Assembly (NCBI RefSeq): GCF_004770905.1
Contig: NZ_RQHT01000014.1
Span: 1,917,001 to 1,981,000 of the forward strand
Length of the DNA: 64,000 nt
Origin: Leptospira bandrabouensis
GTDB taxonomy: Bacteria > Spirochaetota > Leptospiria > Leptospirales > Leptospiraceae
Direction: 5' to 3'
Under the pieces are notes generated by a model. The model ran no database searches. It worked only from the letters and a program-made list of their open reading frames with translations, and had not been told where the DNA came from. The position numbers and the translations under genes are program-made. This document shows, in pieces, positions 44,000-53,941 of the stretch (position 1 is its first letter; each line of letters starts with the position of its first letter).

Positions 44000-46387
44000 A
44001 TGAAACAGTATGATTCCAACGTCCAGGGAGCCTTGGACATCGCGCAAACAGAAGCTATGAGGAGACAAAATACAGAAATCACTCCTTACCATTTGGTTTG
44101 GGGGTTCATGACTCTACCAACTTCGGTTTCTGGAAAATCATTAATTAAGTATAAATCAACAGTAGATGAATTTCTAAAAAAACAAGCAAGAGCTTCCGGT
44201 GAGATTCCTTTTGAGTCACTAAGAACTTCCCCGAAGTTAGCGCAGTGGTTCACGATGGCCTCCTCGCGCGCTGCCGAAAATGGCAGGGAAGAGTTGAAAG
44301 AAGCAGACTTCTTAAAGTTTCTACCGCAGATCTTACCTGAGTTAAAAATCAATTATGAAGATTTGCAGGTAAAAGAAACGGATGAAGAAGTTCCCAACTT
44401 CCTTGTGAATTTGAATGACCTTGCACGGGAAGGAAAACTAGATCCTGTCATTGGAAGGAGTAAAGAAATTCGTTCTGTGATGGAAATTCTTGGGCGAAGG
44501 TCAAAAAACAATCCAGTGTTAGTTGGTAGTGCGGGAGTTGGTAAAACTGCCATCGTGGAAGGTCTTGCGGAACAAATTGTTAAAGGAAGAGTTCCTGATG
44601 TTCTTAAAGGAAAAACCATTTACTCTTTGGATATGGGGCAACTCATGGCCGGAACAAAATATAGAGGTGAGTTTGAAGAGAAGTTAACCGCATTACTTCG
44701 TTATATCAAAGGCCAAGCAGGTGAAGCAATCCTATTTATCGATGAGATTCATCAATTAGTGGGAGCAGGTAAAACGGATGGAGCAATGGATGCGGCCAAT
44801 CTTTTGAAACCAGCTTTGGCACGTGGGGAATTACATTGTATTGGAGCCACAACTCAGGATGAATTTCAAAAATATATTTTGGGTGACCAAGCTTTAGAAA
44901 GAAGATTCCGTGCAGTTCCTGTCAATGAACCAAGTAAGGAAGATGCAATCGAAATCCTTATGGGGATTCGTGATAAACATGAAATCCATCATGGAATTAA
45001 AATTTCTGATGAAGCAATTTATGCATCTGTACTTTTATCAGACCAATACATCACCGATAAGTTTTTACCGGATAAAGCAATTGATTTGGTTGATGAAGCG
45101 GCCTCCGCATTGAAACTTTCTGCTGAAGCAATGCCTACAGAACTTGTAGAGTTAGAAAGTGAAATTCGTTCCAAAAAAATCTTTGCTCAAGTTGAAAAGA
45201 AAAACGAAGAGATTCTAAAGGAAATTGAGGTTTTAGAAAAAAAATTCCAAGAAGGAAAATTGGTTTGGGAAAAAGAAGTAAACTCTTTGAAACAAATTGC
45301 TTCGATTAAAAACAAAATTGATCGAGTGAAGTTTGATTTGGATGCAGCCCAACAAAGAGCCGATTATACAGAGGCTTCACGTTTGAAATATGCAGTTCTT
45401 CCTGAATTGGAAAAAGAACTAAGCACTTTTCAAAACAGTTGGATTCTCGAAAGAAATCATATAGCGGCCGTTATTTCTAGACAAACTGGTATTCCTGTAG
45501 AAAAAATTCTTAAAACCAAACAGGACAATCTACTCCATTTAGAAGAAGATCTCAATACTGTAGTTTATGGACAGAAAGAATCGATTCGTGAAATTGCGGA
45601 TACTCTTCTTACATCCTATGCAGGTATTTCCTCAGAAACAAGACCACTTGGATCCTTTTTACTCAAAGGACCTACTGGTGTAGGAAAAACAGAAACTGCG
45701 AAGGCCATTGCGAAATTTTTATTCGATCAAGAAACGAATTTGGTTCGTCTGGATCTTAGTGAGTATTCGGAAAAACATTCGGTCGCAAAACTGATTGGAG
45801 CACCAGCTGGGTATGTGGGTTATGATGAAGGTGGAATTCTTACAGAAGCCATCCGAAGAAAACCTTATTCTGTGGTTCTTTTTGACGAAGTAGAGAAGGC
45901 ACATCCTGATTTTTCGGATATTCTACTTCAAATTTTGGATGAAGGTCGATTAACAGATAACAAAGGTAGAACCATCAATTTTAAAAATACCATTGTGATT
46001 TTGACTACGAATTCAAAAAATATTGAAGCAGATTTTAAACCGGAAGTTTTAGGACGATTGGATGCAATTCTAACCTATCATTCATTAGATTCTTCTATTA
46101 TGGAGAAACTGATTGAAAAACAAGTTCGTCAATTGAATGAACGTCTGAAGGTAAAGGGTATCTTTGTGGAACTTTCGGAAAGCACTGAACATATTTTACG
46201 TGAACAAGGATTTGATCCAAAATTTGGAGCAAGACCTCTGGGTAGTGTGTTCAACCGAATTGTCAATCGACCCTTGGCAAAGGAGATTCTATCAGGAACC
46301 ATTGGTGAAGGTAGATACCGTGCCGATTGGAATGGAGAACAATTAGTATTTGCAGCCATTCCAGAAGGGGTGGGATCCAAACGATAA
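44000..46387 (+). CDS. ClpB-like Hsp100 AAA+ ATPase
   Basis: 795 residues with a Clp N-domain, AAA1 (Walker [10 protein letters not shown] near 176, Walker [12 protein letters not shown]), a coiled-coil middle domain, and AAA2 (Walker [10 protein letters not shown] near 556, Walker [15 protein letters not shown]). The middle domain (about 390-495; [16 protein letters not shown] and [16 protein letters not shown]) is like that of the disaggregase ClpB, but shorter by roughly 15-20 residues. Total length is also below the usual 857. It may be ClpB itself or a divergent paralogue; ClpA, which lacks such a coil, is less likely. AAGGGG precedes ATG 44000 and a CIRCE element controls it. Confidence 0.85.
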   Translation: MKQYDSNVQGALDIAQTEAMRRQNTEITPYHLVWGFMTLPTSVSGKSLIKYKSTVDEFLKKQARASGEIPFESLRTSPKLAQWFTMASSRAAENGREELKEADFLKFLPQILPELKINYEDLQVKETDEEVPNFLVNLNDLAREGKLDPVIGRSKEIRSVMEILGRRSKNNPVLVGSAGVGKTAIVEGLAEQIVKGRVPDVLKGKTIYSLDMGQLMAGTKYRGEFEEKLTALLRYIKGQAGEAILFIDEIHQLVGAGKTDGAMDAANLLKPALARGELHCIGATTQDEFQKYILGDQALERRFRAVPVNEPSKEDAIEILMGIRDKHEIHHGIKISDEAIYASVLLSDQYITDKFLPDKAIDLVDEAASALKLSAEAMPTELVELESEIRSKKIFAQVEKKNEEILKEIEVLEKKFQEGKLVWEKEVNSLKQIASIKNKIDRVKFDLDAAQQRADYTEASRLKYAVLPELEKELSTFQNSWILERNHIAAVISRQTGIPVEKILKTKQDNLLHLEEDLNTVVYGQKESIREIADTLLTSYAGISSETRPLGSFLLKGPTGVGKTETAKAIAKFLFDQETNLVRLDLSEYSEKHSVAKLIGAPAGYVGYDEGGILTEAIRRKPYSVVLFDEVEKAHPDFSDILLQILDEGRLTDNKGRTINFKNTIVILTTNSKNIEADFKPEVLGRLDAILTYHSLDSSIMEKLIEKQVRQLNERLKVKGIFVELSESTEHILREQGFDPKFGARPLGSVFNRIVNRPLAKEILSGTIGEGRYRADWNGEQLVFAAIPEGVGSKR

Positions 46388-46409
46388 TTTTTACCGGATT
46401 CTAAATGGG

Positions 46410-46444
46410 AACCCAACTATATGAAAACTATAGTTGGGTTTTTT
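46410..46444 (+). terminator. Rho-independent terminator after the Hsp100 gene
   Basis: AACCCAACTATA and TATAGTTGGGTT form a perfect 12-base stem over a seven-base loop, followed by TTTT. An ATG at 46421 falls inside this hairpin, which is one reason to place the next gene's start at 46463. Confidence 0.9.
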
Positions 46445-46462
46445 AAGTCTAAAGTCTACTTT

Positions 46463-47290
46463 ATGACAAACCTAGAAATCACATCCACTTTACCATCCAA
46501 CCAATCCGTTTCCGTACCAAGGTTTGGACTCGGAGTATGGAAGTCTCGTCCAAAAGAATGTTTTGAAGCTGTCAAATCGGCTTTATCTTTGGGTTATCGG
46601 CATATTGATACTGCAGCCATTTATGGGAATGAAGCCGATGTAGGAGCTGCCATTAAGGAAAGTGGAGTGAGCCGAAGTGATATTTTTCTCGTCACAAAAC
46701 TTTGGAATGCGGACCAAGGTTATGATTCCACCTTACGCGCAATAGATGTATCATTAAGTAAACTTGGTACAGACTATGTAGATATGTATTTAATTCATTT
46801 TCCTGTAACTGGTAAGAGAAATGAATCTTGGAAGGCTTTGGAAAAAATCAAAAATGAAGGAAAAGCTAAATCGATAGGTGTCAGTAATTTTATGGTTTCG
46901 CATCTTGAGGAACTTTTAAAAGAAACTGGGACTGTGCCTGCAATGAACCAAGTAGAGTATCATCCTTTTTTACAAGATAATGATTTAAAAGATTATTGTA
47001 TAAAAAAGGGAATTCTCCTTGAAGCATATAGTCCTCTGGCTCATGGACAAAAGTTAGAAGACCCACGAATTACTGCACTTGCCAATCGTTATCAAAAATC
47101 GAATGCACAAATTTTAATCCGGTGGTCATTACAAGCAGGGCATGTGGTAATTCCAAAATCGAAAAATCCTGTTCGTATCAAAGAAAATGCAGATGTATTT
47201 GATTTTGTTTTATCGGAAGAAGATATGAAGGAAATCTCCAGTTGGAATGAAAATTTCCGGACTTGTTGGGACCCCACCTCTGTAGAGTAA
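46463..47290 (+). CDS. Aldo/keto reductase
   Basis: 275 residues, the normal length of bacterial AKR5-type enzymes, from ATG 46463; ATG 46421 would begin in the terminator of the upstream gene. The catalytic tetrad is present: Asp and Tyr in HIDTAAIYGNE, Lys in FLVTKLWN, His in MYLIHFP. IPKSKNPVRIKENADVFDF is the NADPH-phosphate-binding loop. A cytoplasmic NADPH-dependent reductase of aldehydes or 2,5-diketo-gluconate-type substrates; substrate undetermined. Confidence 0.9.
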   Translation: MTNLEITSTLPSNQSVSVPRFGLGVWKSRPKECFEAVKSALSLGYRHIDTAAIYGNEADVGAAIKESGVSRSDIFLVTKLWNADQGYDSTLRAIDVSLSKLGTDYVDMYLIHFPVTGKRNESWKALEKIKNEGKAKSIGVSNFMVSHLEELLKETGTVPAMNQVEYHPFLQDNDLKDYCIKKGILLEAYSPLAHGQKLEDPRITALANRYQKSNAQILIRWSLQAGHVVIPKSKNPVRIKENADVFDFVLSEEDMKEISSWNENFRTCWDPTSVE

Positions 47291-47317
47291 TGGGGCTTTC
47301 GATAAATCGTTTTCGAT

Positions 47318-48361
47318 TTATTTTTTTGAAAAGACGAGAACTGCCGATTGGCGATTGTCTTTTGTTCCTAAGTATCCATAACCAAAAGGAAAAGGCAGAG
47401 GTGCGTCGTTTGTAACTTCACTTAGGGTTTTTAATTCAGGTTGGGTTTCTGGGGTAACAGCTCCAGATAAATTCCAAGACTTTTCATATCTTCCAAAAAC
47501 TTGACGTTTCCAACTTTCTTCTGGAAAAAAACGAATGGGAAACCCTGACTCATCCTGGACTACAAATTCAGCATTCTTTAATAATAGGTCACGGAATACT
47601 TTTCTTTTTTCGCCATGAAATAAATATTCAGCAGACTTTGTAAATATCCCGACATTCTTTAAGTCAGAAAAATATTCATATAACCCGTCTCCAGGGTTTC
47701 CTTCATTTCCAATTAAGAATATTTTAAAATAGGAAAGTGATTCTTGTTTTTGTAGTTTTGTATCATAGAGAGAAATTGTGAATCCTTTATAGGTAACGCC
47801 TTTGCCTACAATTGTTTCTTCTTTTGAATCAAGAATTTCTTTGCCCATACGACGAAGAAAGGCCACAAACACTGGATAAGCTCCATTCAGTTCTTTTTTC
47901 TTTGTTTCCTCTTTCATTTTTCTATAGGTAAAATAGTTTCTACCAGCTAAGTGATCAGATAGATTGCGAATCCCTTGTTTCACGATTTGTTTTTCTTTTT
48001 CAGAAAGAGACTGATATTGGTTGGGATAACCGGGATCTTCTAATCCGAATAGGATATAACGTTCTGCATTTGGATAAAATGAAAAAAGATTTAAAACATC
48101 AATTCCGCTAAACGGATAAATGACTGTTTTTACTTTTGGTTGGTAATCTTTGTTTTTTAAATAGTTTCCGATTAAATCTTTAGTGTTTGTTAGTTTTTTC
48201 CAACTGAGTTCCATTTCATTTTTATGGAGAAGATCCGAGTCACTAAGACCTGCCCATTCATCATAAATGTTAGTTTCAGCAAACGCGATCTCTGTTTTCT
48301 TTTCTTGGAATTGGCAATGGATGGTTAAAAATAATAAACTAATAATTAATTTCTTCGTCAT
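47318..48361 (-). CDS. Hypothetical lipoprotein
   Basis: 347 residues from ATG 48361, where a lipoprotein signal starts (MTKKLIISLLFLTIHC, Cys at residue 16). The mature part carries IYPFSGIDVLNLFSFYPNAERYILFGLEDPG and KGFTISLYDTKLQKQESLSYFKIFLIG. I do not recognise a characterised family; the wording is consistent with a globular periplasmic or outer-membrane lipoprotein of unknown role. The start codons of this gene and of the divergent kinase are only 19 bases apart, so promoters must reach into the neighbours. Confidence 0.75.
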   Translation of the reverse strand: MTKKLIISLLFLTIHCQFQEKKTEIAFAETNIYDEWAGLSDSDLLHKNEMELSWKKLTNTKDLIGNYLKNKDYQPKVKTVIYPFSGIDVLNLFSFYPNAERYILFGLEDPGYPNQYQSLSEKEKQIVKQGIRNLSDHLAGRNYFTYRKMKEETKKKELNGAYPVFVAFLRRMGKEILDSKEETIVGKGVTYKGFTISLYDTKLQKQESLSYFKIFLIGNEGNPGDGLYEYFSDLKNVGIFTKSAEYLFHGEKRKVFRDLLLKNAEFVVQDESGFPIRFFPEESWKRQVFGRYEKSWNLSGAVTPETQPELKTLSEVTNDAPLPFPFGYGYLGTKDNRQSAVLVFSKK

Positions 48362-48380
48362 ATCTTGTTGGTAGGTTTGT

Positions 48381-50771
48381 ATGGAAATCAGCGAGGCAAA
48401 CGACAAAGTACTAAATGCAAAGAAGGAGCTGGAAGCTGCCTGGGATGGGAATCCATTACCTTCGTTTGTATTAAACCATGACCTAAAAATCCTCAGATGT
48501 AATGCTTCTGCGACCGAACTTTTTCAGAAATCTTTTTTTCAGCTTTTAGGTAAGGATTTTGTAGAACTAATTTGTAAGGAGGAGATTCAAGAAGAAATTC
48601 GGACTTCTTTGAGTCGCAAATCGGATCAGTCTTCTTTTCCTGTAATTCTTTCGTTTCTGGAAGGAACTTACCAAATTCTTTCCCAATCAATTTCTTTAGA
48701 AAGACTTGTAGTTTATATTATAAATTTGGATACCATTCGTCTACCGGAAAACCGCACAGATGAACTTAGGTTGAAATTGGCTTTAGAAAGTGGGCAGAGT
48801 GGTGTTTGGGATTTTTCTCTTCGATTAGGGAAGGCCTATTTTAGTCCGGAGTATGCTAGGATGTTAGGTTTTGAGCCAGAACATTTCCCACAAAACTTTT
48901 CTCATTGGGAGACTTTGGTTCATTGGGAAGATCGAGAACAAATTCGGGCATTATTTGAAAATTATCTTAATGGCTCAATAGATTCACATGATCTAGAAAT
49001 TAGGATGTACACAAGATTAGGGAAAACCATCTGGGTTTGGAGTCGCGGAAAGGTAGTAGAAAGAGATGAGAATGATTTACCGATTCGTGTGATAGGAACT
49101 CATATTGATATAACGGAACGTAAAAAAACAGAGATTCGAACTGAGGCTGTAATTAAAATAGGACAAAAAAGTTCTCGGGCAGAGAGTGAAGATAACATAC
49201 TACTTTTAGCTTTGCGATATTCATTGCAGCTAACAGAGAGTAACTGTGGATACGTACGGATTTGTCGTGATGGGCTGATCATAAGTGAATCTGGACTTTA
49301 TACAGTGCGGGACCAGTCTGCTTCTGTTTTTATGCCACTTGATTCTTCTTTTAAGTTGCCTCGCATCATTAGAGAATTACCAATTAAGTTTAATTTAAAA
49401 GAAAATGAAACTGTCGAATTAATTCTTTATAATAAAAGAACTGAATATGAAGGAATCGATTTTAAAGAAGTAGAATTACTTGGTACTGAGTTAGTTCATA
49501 TTCTGATTCGAAAAAGAACGGAAGATTTACTTTTAACCAGTGAGTGGAATCTACAATCTATTGTAGAATGTTCTCCAAACGGAATTTTGATTTTATTTGA
49601 TGGTAATATTCAATTTTATAATCGAAGTTCGGAAATTCTTCTCTCTCAAAGCAAAAACCAGATGAAAAATAAAAAAGTTTCTGAGGTATTTGGTTTTTTA
49701 AATGGAGAGGACCCTTTCGAGTTCATTCAATCTTTATCTAATAATGGATTTGCTCCTGATCAGAATGTAGTTGAAAGAAATATTATTTTATCAAACGGTC
49801 AGAAAAAATGGGTTAGTTTTTGGGCCATTGAGATAATATATAATGGTGAAGTTTCTATTTTAGTTTATCTTAATGATCTTTCGAAGGCCAAGGATACAGA
49901 GATGCAACTTTTGCAAAGTGAAAAGTTAGCTACGATTGGACAATTGGCTGCCGGTGTGGCACATGAGATTAATAATCCTATGGCTTTTATATCAAGTAAT
50001 TTAGAAACAATGAGGAGGTATCACAAACAGCTTCATACCATAATGGAAAGTGTAAATTTAGTTTTAAAAAAATACCAAACAGATCCTACTGTTTCAAAAA
50101 TTCTTTCTGATTGGGATCATTATGATGTAACTAACGTTTTACTAGATACTTCGGATATGTTGGAGGAGTCGATAGATGGTGCCAGTCGTGTTGTGGAAAT
50201 TGTTCGTAATATCAAAAGTTTTGCTCATGTGAATAAAGAAGAAAGTTTTGTAATGTGTAATTTAAACGAGGTGATTACTTCCGCCATAAATATAAGTCAT
50301 CATAATATAAAATATGATAGTGTAGTTGAGTTTTCATTTGCTAAGGATCTTCCTGAAATTCCTTGCCATCCACAAGAGATTGGTCAAGTGATCATTAATT
50401 TACTCGTGAATGCTGGACACGCAATTGAAGAAAAGAAAAATCACGGTTTATATTCTGACATACAGGGTGAAAAACCTGGAAAAATTGAAGTTAAAACAAG
50501 ATACATTAGTTCCGAAACCAACCAACAATTTGCAGAAATTAAGATTAAAGATAATGGGATTGGTATTTCTGAAGATATCCAATCGAGAATTTTTGATCCC
50601 TTTTTTTCTACAAAAGAAACAGGCGAAGGGACGGGACTTGGTTTGTCCATCAGCATGGATATCATTCGAAAACATAAAGGGAAAATAGATTTAGAGAGTA
50701 TTCGTTGTGAAGGCACAACGTTTTCAATTTTATTGCCAACAAATCTGGAGGATGAAAATGGTTCCGAATAG
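48381..50771 (+). CDS. Multi-PAS sensor histidine kinase
   Basis: 796 residues, no membrane helix. PAS domain (about 10-115), PAS with the PAC motif YTRLGKTIWVWSRGKVVERDE (about 125-250), a GAF-like region (about 255-375), a third PAS (NLQSIVECSPNGILILFDG), then HisKA with GQLAAGVAHEINNPMAFISSN and HATPase with NLLVNAGHAIE, DNGIGI and GEGTGLGLSISM. The kinase overlaps the small response regulator by 14 bases, which is therefore its probable partner. Start is ATG 48381, with no clear ribosome site. Confidence 0.9.
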   Translation: MEISEANDKVLNAKKELEAAWDGNPLPSFVLNHDLKILRCNASATELFQKSFFQLLGKDFVELICKEEIQEEIRTSLSRKSDQSSFPVILSFLEGTYQILSQSISLERLVVYIINLDTIRLPENRTDELRLKLALESGQSGVWDFSLRLGKAYFSPEYARMLGFEPEHFPQNFSHWETLVHWEDREQIRALFENYLNGSIDSHDLEIRMYTRLGKTIWVWSRGKVVERDENDLPIRVIGTHIDITERKKTEIRTEAVIKIGQKSSRAESEDNILLLALRYSLQLTESNCGYVRICRDGLIISESGLYTVRDQSASVFMPLDSSFKLPRIIRELPIKFNLKENETVELILYNKRTEYEGIDFKEVELLGTELVHILIRKRTEDLLLTSEWNLQSIVECSPNGILILFDGNIQFYNRSSEILLSQSKNQMKNKKVSEVFGFLNGEDPFEFIQSLSNNGFAPDQNVVERNIILSNGQKKWVSFWAIEIIYNGEVSILVYLNDLSKAKDTEMQLLQSEKLATIGQLAAGVAHEINNPMAFISSNLETMRRYHKQLHTIMESVNLVLKKYQTDPTVSKILSDWDHYDVTNVLLDTSDMLEESIDGASRVVEIVRNIKSFAHVNKEESFVMCNLNEVITSAINISHHNIKYDSVVEFSFAKDLPEIPCHPQEIGQVIINLLVNAGHAIEEKKNHGLYSDIQGEKPGKIEVKTRYISSETNQQFAEIKIKDNGIGISEDIQSRIFDPFFSTKETGEGTGLGLSISMDIIRKHKGKIDLESIRCEGTTFSILLPTNLEDENGSE

Positions 50772-51234
50772 TATCGACCAGTTGATAGAAGAAGTAGAGT
50801 CTCAAGTAACGGATGTCAAGAAAGAAGAGAAAGTTTATAAAATTGTGATGGTAGATGATATAAAATCGATTTCATCTTCCATGAAACGAGAGTTAACTTT
50901 TGTAGCAAGAAAATTAGATAATGTTAAGTTGTCTATCATCGACATTCAAGATCCTGAAATTGCATTTGAATATCTACAAAAAAGTAGACCAGATCTTCTG
51001 ATTTCTGATGTGAAGATGCCTTATTTAACCGGTGATAAATTAGTTGAAGCAGTGAAAAAGCTTTATCCAGATTTACCTGTGATTGTTGTAACTGGTTTTG
51101 CTACTAAGGAAAACATTCTTTCTGTTTATAAATCTGATAAAAATAGTATCATTTTATCGAAACCTTGGGAACCGGAAAGACTCGTTGGTGCCGTGAATCA
51201 AATGTTGGGAACCAACTTTCAGTGGTCTGATTGA
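50758..51234 (+). CDS. Single-domain response regulator
   Basis: 158 residues from ATG 50758, which has GGAGG six bases upstream; upstream in-frame ATGs lie inside the kinase gene. A short N-terminal helix is followed by a receiver domain: VDD for magnesium, phospho-acceptor Asp in LISDVKMPYLTG, Thr in VVTGF, Lys in LSKPW. There is no output domain, so it works by protein contacts or phosphotransfer. It overlaps the multi-PAS kinase gene and should form a pair with it. Confidence 0.88.
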   Translation: MVPNSIDQLIEEVESQVTDVKKEEKVYKIVMVDDIKSISSSMKRELTFVARKLDNVKLSIIDIQDPEIAFEYLQKSRPDLLISDVKMPYLTGDKLVEAVKKLYPDLPVIVVTGFATKENILSVYKSDKNSIILSKPWEPERLVGAVNQMLGTNFQWSD

Positions 51235-51255
51235 TCGTTTATCCATTGTTACAGC

Positions 51256-51289
51256 AAAAAAAAACCGGCCCGGGTAACCCCGAACCGGT
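51256..51289 (-). terminator. Rho-independent terminator of recA
   Basis: Read on the minus strand, ACCGGTTCGGG and CCCGGGCCGGT pair over 11 bases with two G-T wobbles, followed by a run of nine T (A on the plus strand at 51256-51264). It lies 32 bases after the recA stop. Confidence 0.85.
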
Positions 51290-51320
51290 CAATGGTTCCT
51301 AAAAAGAAAGCCGAATGGTT

Positions 51321-52484
51321 TTATTCTCCGACAGCAACATCTCCGTCTGCTTCGGTAGAGAAACTAACTGGTTGTTTTGATTTTGTTTCTTTAGTTTCCT
51401 TTGGATCCCTTTCAATGGATTTCACTTCTCTGGTTTGGATTTTAACTTGGTCCATAAGCGGAAGGCCGTTTAGATCCCTAACTTGGTTTTCGATTTTAAA
51501 GGCAATGTCTGGGTTTTCGAGGAAGAAATTTCTAACTTGTTCCTTTCCTTGTCCAATTTTCTCTCCACCGTAAGAATACCATGAACCTGCTTTCGCAACT
51601 AGGTCGTGGCGAACCGCAAGATCAATGAGAGAACTTTCTCTGTTGATTCCGTTGGCATACATAATGTCAAACTCGGCTTGTCGGAATGGAGGAGCACATT
51701 TGTTTTTCACCACTTTCACTCGGACACGGTTACCTACAGGTTCTTCCTTTTCTTTGAGTGTTTCGATACGACGAATGTCCAATCGGATGGATGCATAGAA
51801 CTTCAATGCGTTACCACCTGTAGTAGTTTCCGGGCTACCGAACATCACTCCAATCTTCATACGGATTTGGTTGATAAAAATAACTGTGGTATTGGATTTT
51901 GAAATGGTTCCTGTCAGTTTACGAAGGGCCTGGGACATGAGTCGTGCTTGGAGGCCCATATGAGAATCTCCCATATCTCCTTCGATCTCAGCTTTTGGAA
52001 CAAGAGCCGCCACCGAGTCGATGACGATGAGGTCAATGGCATTGGAGCGAACAAGAGATTCACAAATTTCTAATGCCTCTTCCCCGTTGTCTGGTTGGGC
52101 AACGAGTAGGTCATCCACATTGACCCCTAATTTTTTAGCATAAGATGGATCTAGAGCGTGTTCTGCATCGATGAAGGCAGCAATGCCTCCTTTTTTTTGC
52201 GTCTCTGCAATGGCAGAAAGAGTGAGTGTAGTTTTACCCGAAGACTCTGGTCCGTAGATTTCTACGATTCGACCAGAAGGAAACCCGCCAATCCCCAAGG
52301 CGATGTCTAAGTCCAAAGAACCAGTGGATACAACATTCATTTCGGCCATACGGGTATCTGCGCCCAGGCGCATGATGGAACCTTTACCAAATTGTTTTTC
52401 GATTTGGCCGAGGGCAGCGTCAATGGCCTGCTTTCTTTGGTCGGTTTCTTTTTCTAGAGCCTTGTCAGCTTTCTCTTTTTTCAT
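51321..52484 (-). CDS. recA: RecA recombinase
   Basis: 387 residues. RecA/RAD51 core with Walker [10 protein letters not shown], Walker [13 protein letters not shown], the L1 region [19 protein letters not shown], the MAW-like and L2 regions [21 protein letters not shown], and the C-terminal [12 protein letters not shown]. The acidic tail after residue 345 ([17 protein letters not shown]) is longer than usual. AGGAGA precedes ATG 52484 by about ten bases. It performs homologous-strand exchange and LexA cleavage. I saw no TTTG-N5-CAAA SOS box in the 300 bases upstream. Confidence 0.98.
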   Translation of the reverse strand: MKKEKADKALEKETDQRKQAIDAALGQIEKQFGKGSIMRLGADTRMAEMNVVSTGSLDLDIALGIGGFPSGRIVEIYGPESSGKTTLTLSAIAETQKKGGIAAFIDAEHALDPSYAKKLGVNVDDLLVAQPDNGEEALEICESLVRSNAIDLIVIDSVAALVPKAEIEGDMGDSHMGLQARLMSQALRKLTGTISKSNTTVIFINQIRMKIGVMFGSPETTTGGNALKFYASIRLDIRRIETLKEKEEPVGNRVRVKVVKNKCAPPFRQAEFDIMYANGINRESSLIDLAVRHDLVAKAGSWYSYGGEKIGQGKEQVRNFFLENPDIAFKIENQVRDLNGLPLMDQVKIQTREVKSIERDPKETKETKSKQPVSFSTEADGDVAVGE

Positions 52485-52784
52485 GAATCAAACGTTCTCC
52501 TAAAATCGGTGTTCCGAAAGACTAGGTAGGGGACTAGGGCAGTTGGTTTCAAAAAAACTCTGAACCGACTCTCTCAAGGATGAACCCATCCCCTCCGAAT
52601 TCCACTCTTTTTCTCTTCCAGATTGGCTCCATTATGCATGAGACCTGGGACAAATTAGGAAGATGGCGAAATTTTTTATGGATTATGTCTTTTTTTGTCG
52701 TTTTCAACACTAAACAAAATGTAAGTACTTGTATAGTATTTTTTTGCCGTTGGAGAAAGAAAACTGTGCCGATAGTGTTTCTGT
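52485..52784. other. Intergenic region between recA and the recombinase gene
   Basis: 300 bases without a gene. The recA ribosome site is at its left end. Near 52719-52734 there is a partly symmetric ATGTAAGTACTTGTAT, followed by TATAGT, which could be a -10 for the recombinase gene. No SOS box of the known Leptospira form was found. Confidence 0.4.
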
Positions 52785-53720
52785 ATGACCCTGCCAACTC
52801 TTGAAGTCCAAATTCCCGACCATTTTCCCCAAACAATGGCTGAACTTTTTCGCAGTTATCGAACTTACCTTAAGATTGAAAAAAATTATTCGGAACATAC
52901 ATTATTTGCTTATTTACGTGATTTGAAATTTTTCTTTGAGTTTTGTTTGAAAGAGGAAATCGACATATTGACTGTCGATGTTTTGGATGTTAGGGCCTAC
53001 TTTGCTGATTTAAAATCTACGAAAAAACAAGACAAACGAACCCAAAGCCGTAAACTTTCTTCGCTTCGCACTTTTTATAAATTTTTATTCCGTGAAGAAA
53101 AGATTGGTGCCAATCCCATCTTACAAGTGAGTTTTCCGAAAACAAAAAAGAAGTTACCAAAAAACTTCACACCTATTGAAACCGAAGACATCTTAGATTA
53201 TGAAGACGGTGAAAAAGCGGAAGTGCTTGGAAAGCGGGATAAAGCCATTGTCGAAGTATTGTATAGTACGGGCCTTCGTGTATTTGAGTTGGTCAATGCC
53301 AAGTTAAGTGATCTCAATCATGAATTGACCTCACTCAAAGTAATGGGGAAACGTCGCAAAGAACGTTTTGTCTTTATTGGTGAAGAAGCACAGAGTGCAC
53401 TTCGCGAATATTTAGAGGAAAGAGGCACTACTGGACCTGAGGAAATCTTTTTAAACCAACGTGGTGGAAAACTCACTACACGCGGGATTCGTTATATTTT
53501 ATCAGAACGAAGGGCTGTTATGGGAATGGAAAAAGCCATCACTCCTCATAAGTTTAGACATACCTTTGCCACCGATCTTTTGAATGCCGGTGCAGATATT
53601 CGCGCCGTACAAGAGTTACTTGGTCATGCTTCTTTATCTTCCACACAAGTGTATTTGAGTGTTTCAAGAGACAGATTGAAAGAAGTGTATCGAAATGCCC
53701 ATCCCCATGCGAAGAAATAG
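52785..53720 (+). CDS. Tyrosine recombinase of XerC/XerD type
   Basis: 311 residues. The N-terminal SAM-like domain (about 18-105; YLKIEKNYSEHTLFAYLRDLKFF) precedes the catalytic domain with the RHRHY set: Arg in STGLRVFELVNAKLSDL, Lys in MGKRRKERF, HKFRHTFATDLLNAGAD (His and Arg), LGHASLSS (His) and Tyr in TQVYLSV. Length and pattern fit chromosome-dimer resolvases of the XerC/XerD pair; which one is not decided from one sequence. No phage genes are nearby, so it is a housekeeping enzyme and not an integrase. Confidence 0.9.
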   Translation: MTLPTLEVQIPDHFPQTMAELFRSYRTYLKIEKNYSEHTLFAYLRDLKFFFEFCLKEEIDILTVDVLDVRAYFADLKSTKKQDKRTQSRKLSSLRTFYKFLFREEKIGANPILQVSFPKTKKKLPKNFTPIETEDILDYEDGEKAEVLGKRDKAIVEVLYSTGLRVFELVNAKLSDLNHELTSLKVMGKRRKERFVFIGEEAQSALREYLEERGTTGPEEIFLNQRGGKLTTRGIRYILSERRAVMGMEKAITPHKFRHTFATDLLNAGADIRAVQELLGHASLSSTQVYLSVSRDRLKEVYRNAHPHAKK

Positions 53721-53727
53721 GGATGGG
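53698..53727 (+). terminator. Hairpin over the recombinase stop codon
   Basis: CCCATCCC and GGGATGGG form a perfect eight-base stem over a 14-base loop that contains most of the stop region. The following ATTTAGG is not T-rich, so it is a moderate terminator candidate. Confidence 0.5.
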
Positions 53728-53754
53728 ATTTAGGTTCTGCGCGCGGATAGAATC

Positions 53755-53780
53755 TCCCCGCCCTGAATTGAGGGTGGGGA
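53755..53780. repeat. GC-rich hairpin element, probable dispersed intergenic repeat
   Basis: TCCCCGCCCT-GAATTG-AGGGTGGGGA, a ten-base stem with one G-T wobble in otherwise AT-rich DNA, followed by a second GC-rich block CCCGCCACCC at 53788-53797. The form resembles short repeats that I recall between genes in saprophytic Leptospira. Copy number cannot be tested within this window. Confidence 0.45.
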
Positions 53781-53900
53781 ACTAGACCCGCCACCCATTG
53801 GTTTCCCTCTATCATAACTTCCCCGTTTTCGAAACTAAAATCTCCAACTTCAACAAAATATAATCTAAAAGTTCATCTTTTGGCTCAGAAATTGAAATAA

Positions 53901-53916
53901 TTATAGTTGACTATAA
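53901..53916. promoter_or_regulatory. Palindrome, candidate TetR operator
   Basis: TTATAGT-TG-ACTATAA, perfect seven-base arms, ending 25 bases before the GTG start of the TetR gene. It is well placed for autorepression. Confidence 0.6.
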
Positions 53917-53941
53917 AAATTATGTAGGCTATATTTCTGAA

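Noticed and set aside
46421..46462. Upstream ATG as the start of the aldo/keto reductase
   Set aside because: It lies in the loop of a perfect 12-base terminator stem, and the family begins at the next ATG (46463).
52485..52784. LexA box of the TTTG-N5-CAAA type upstream of recA
   Set aside because: I searched the gap on both strands by eye and found no match; a divergent box cannot be excluded.
52785..53720. Integrase of a mobile element
   Set aside because: No attachment-site duplication, phage genes or tRNA is nearby; length and setting fit XerC/XerD.
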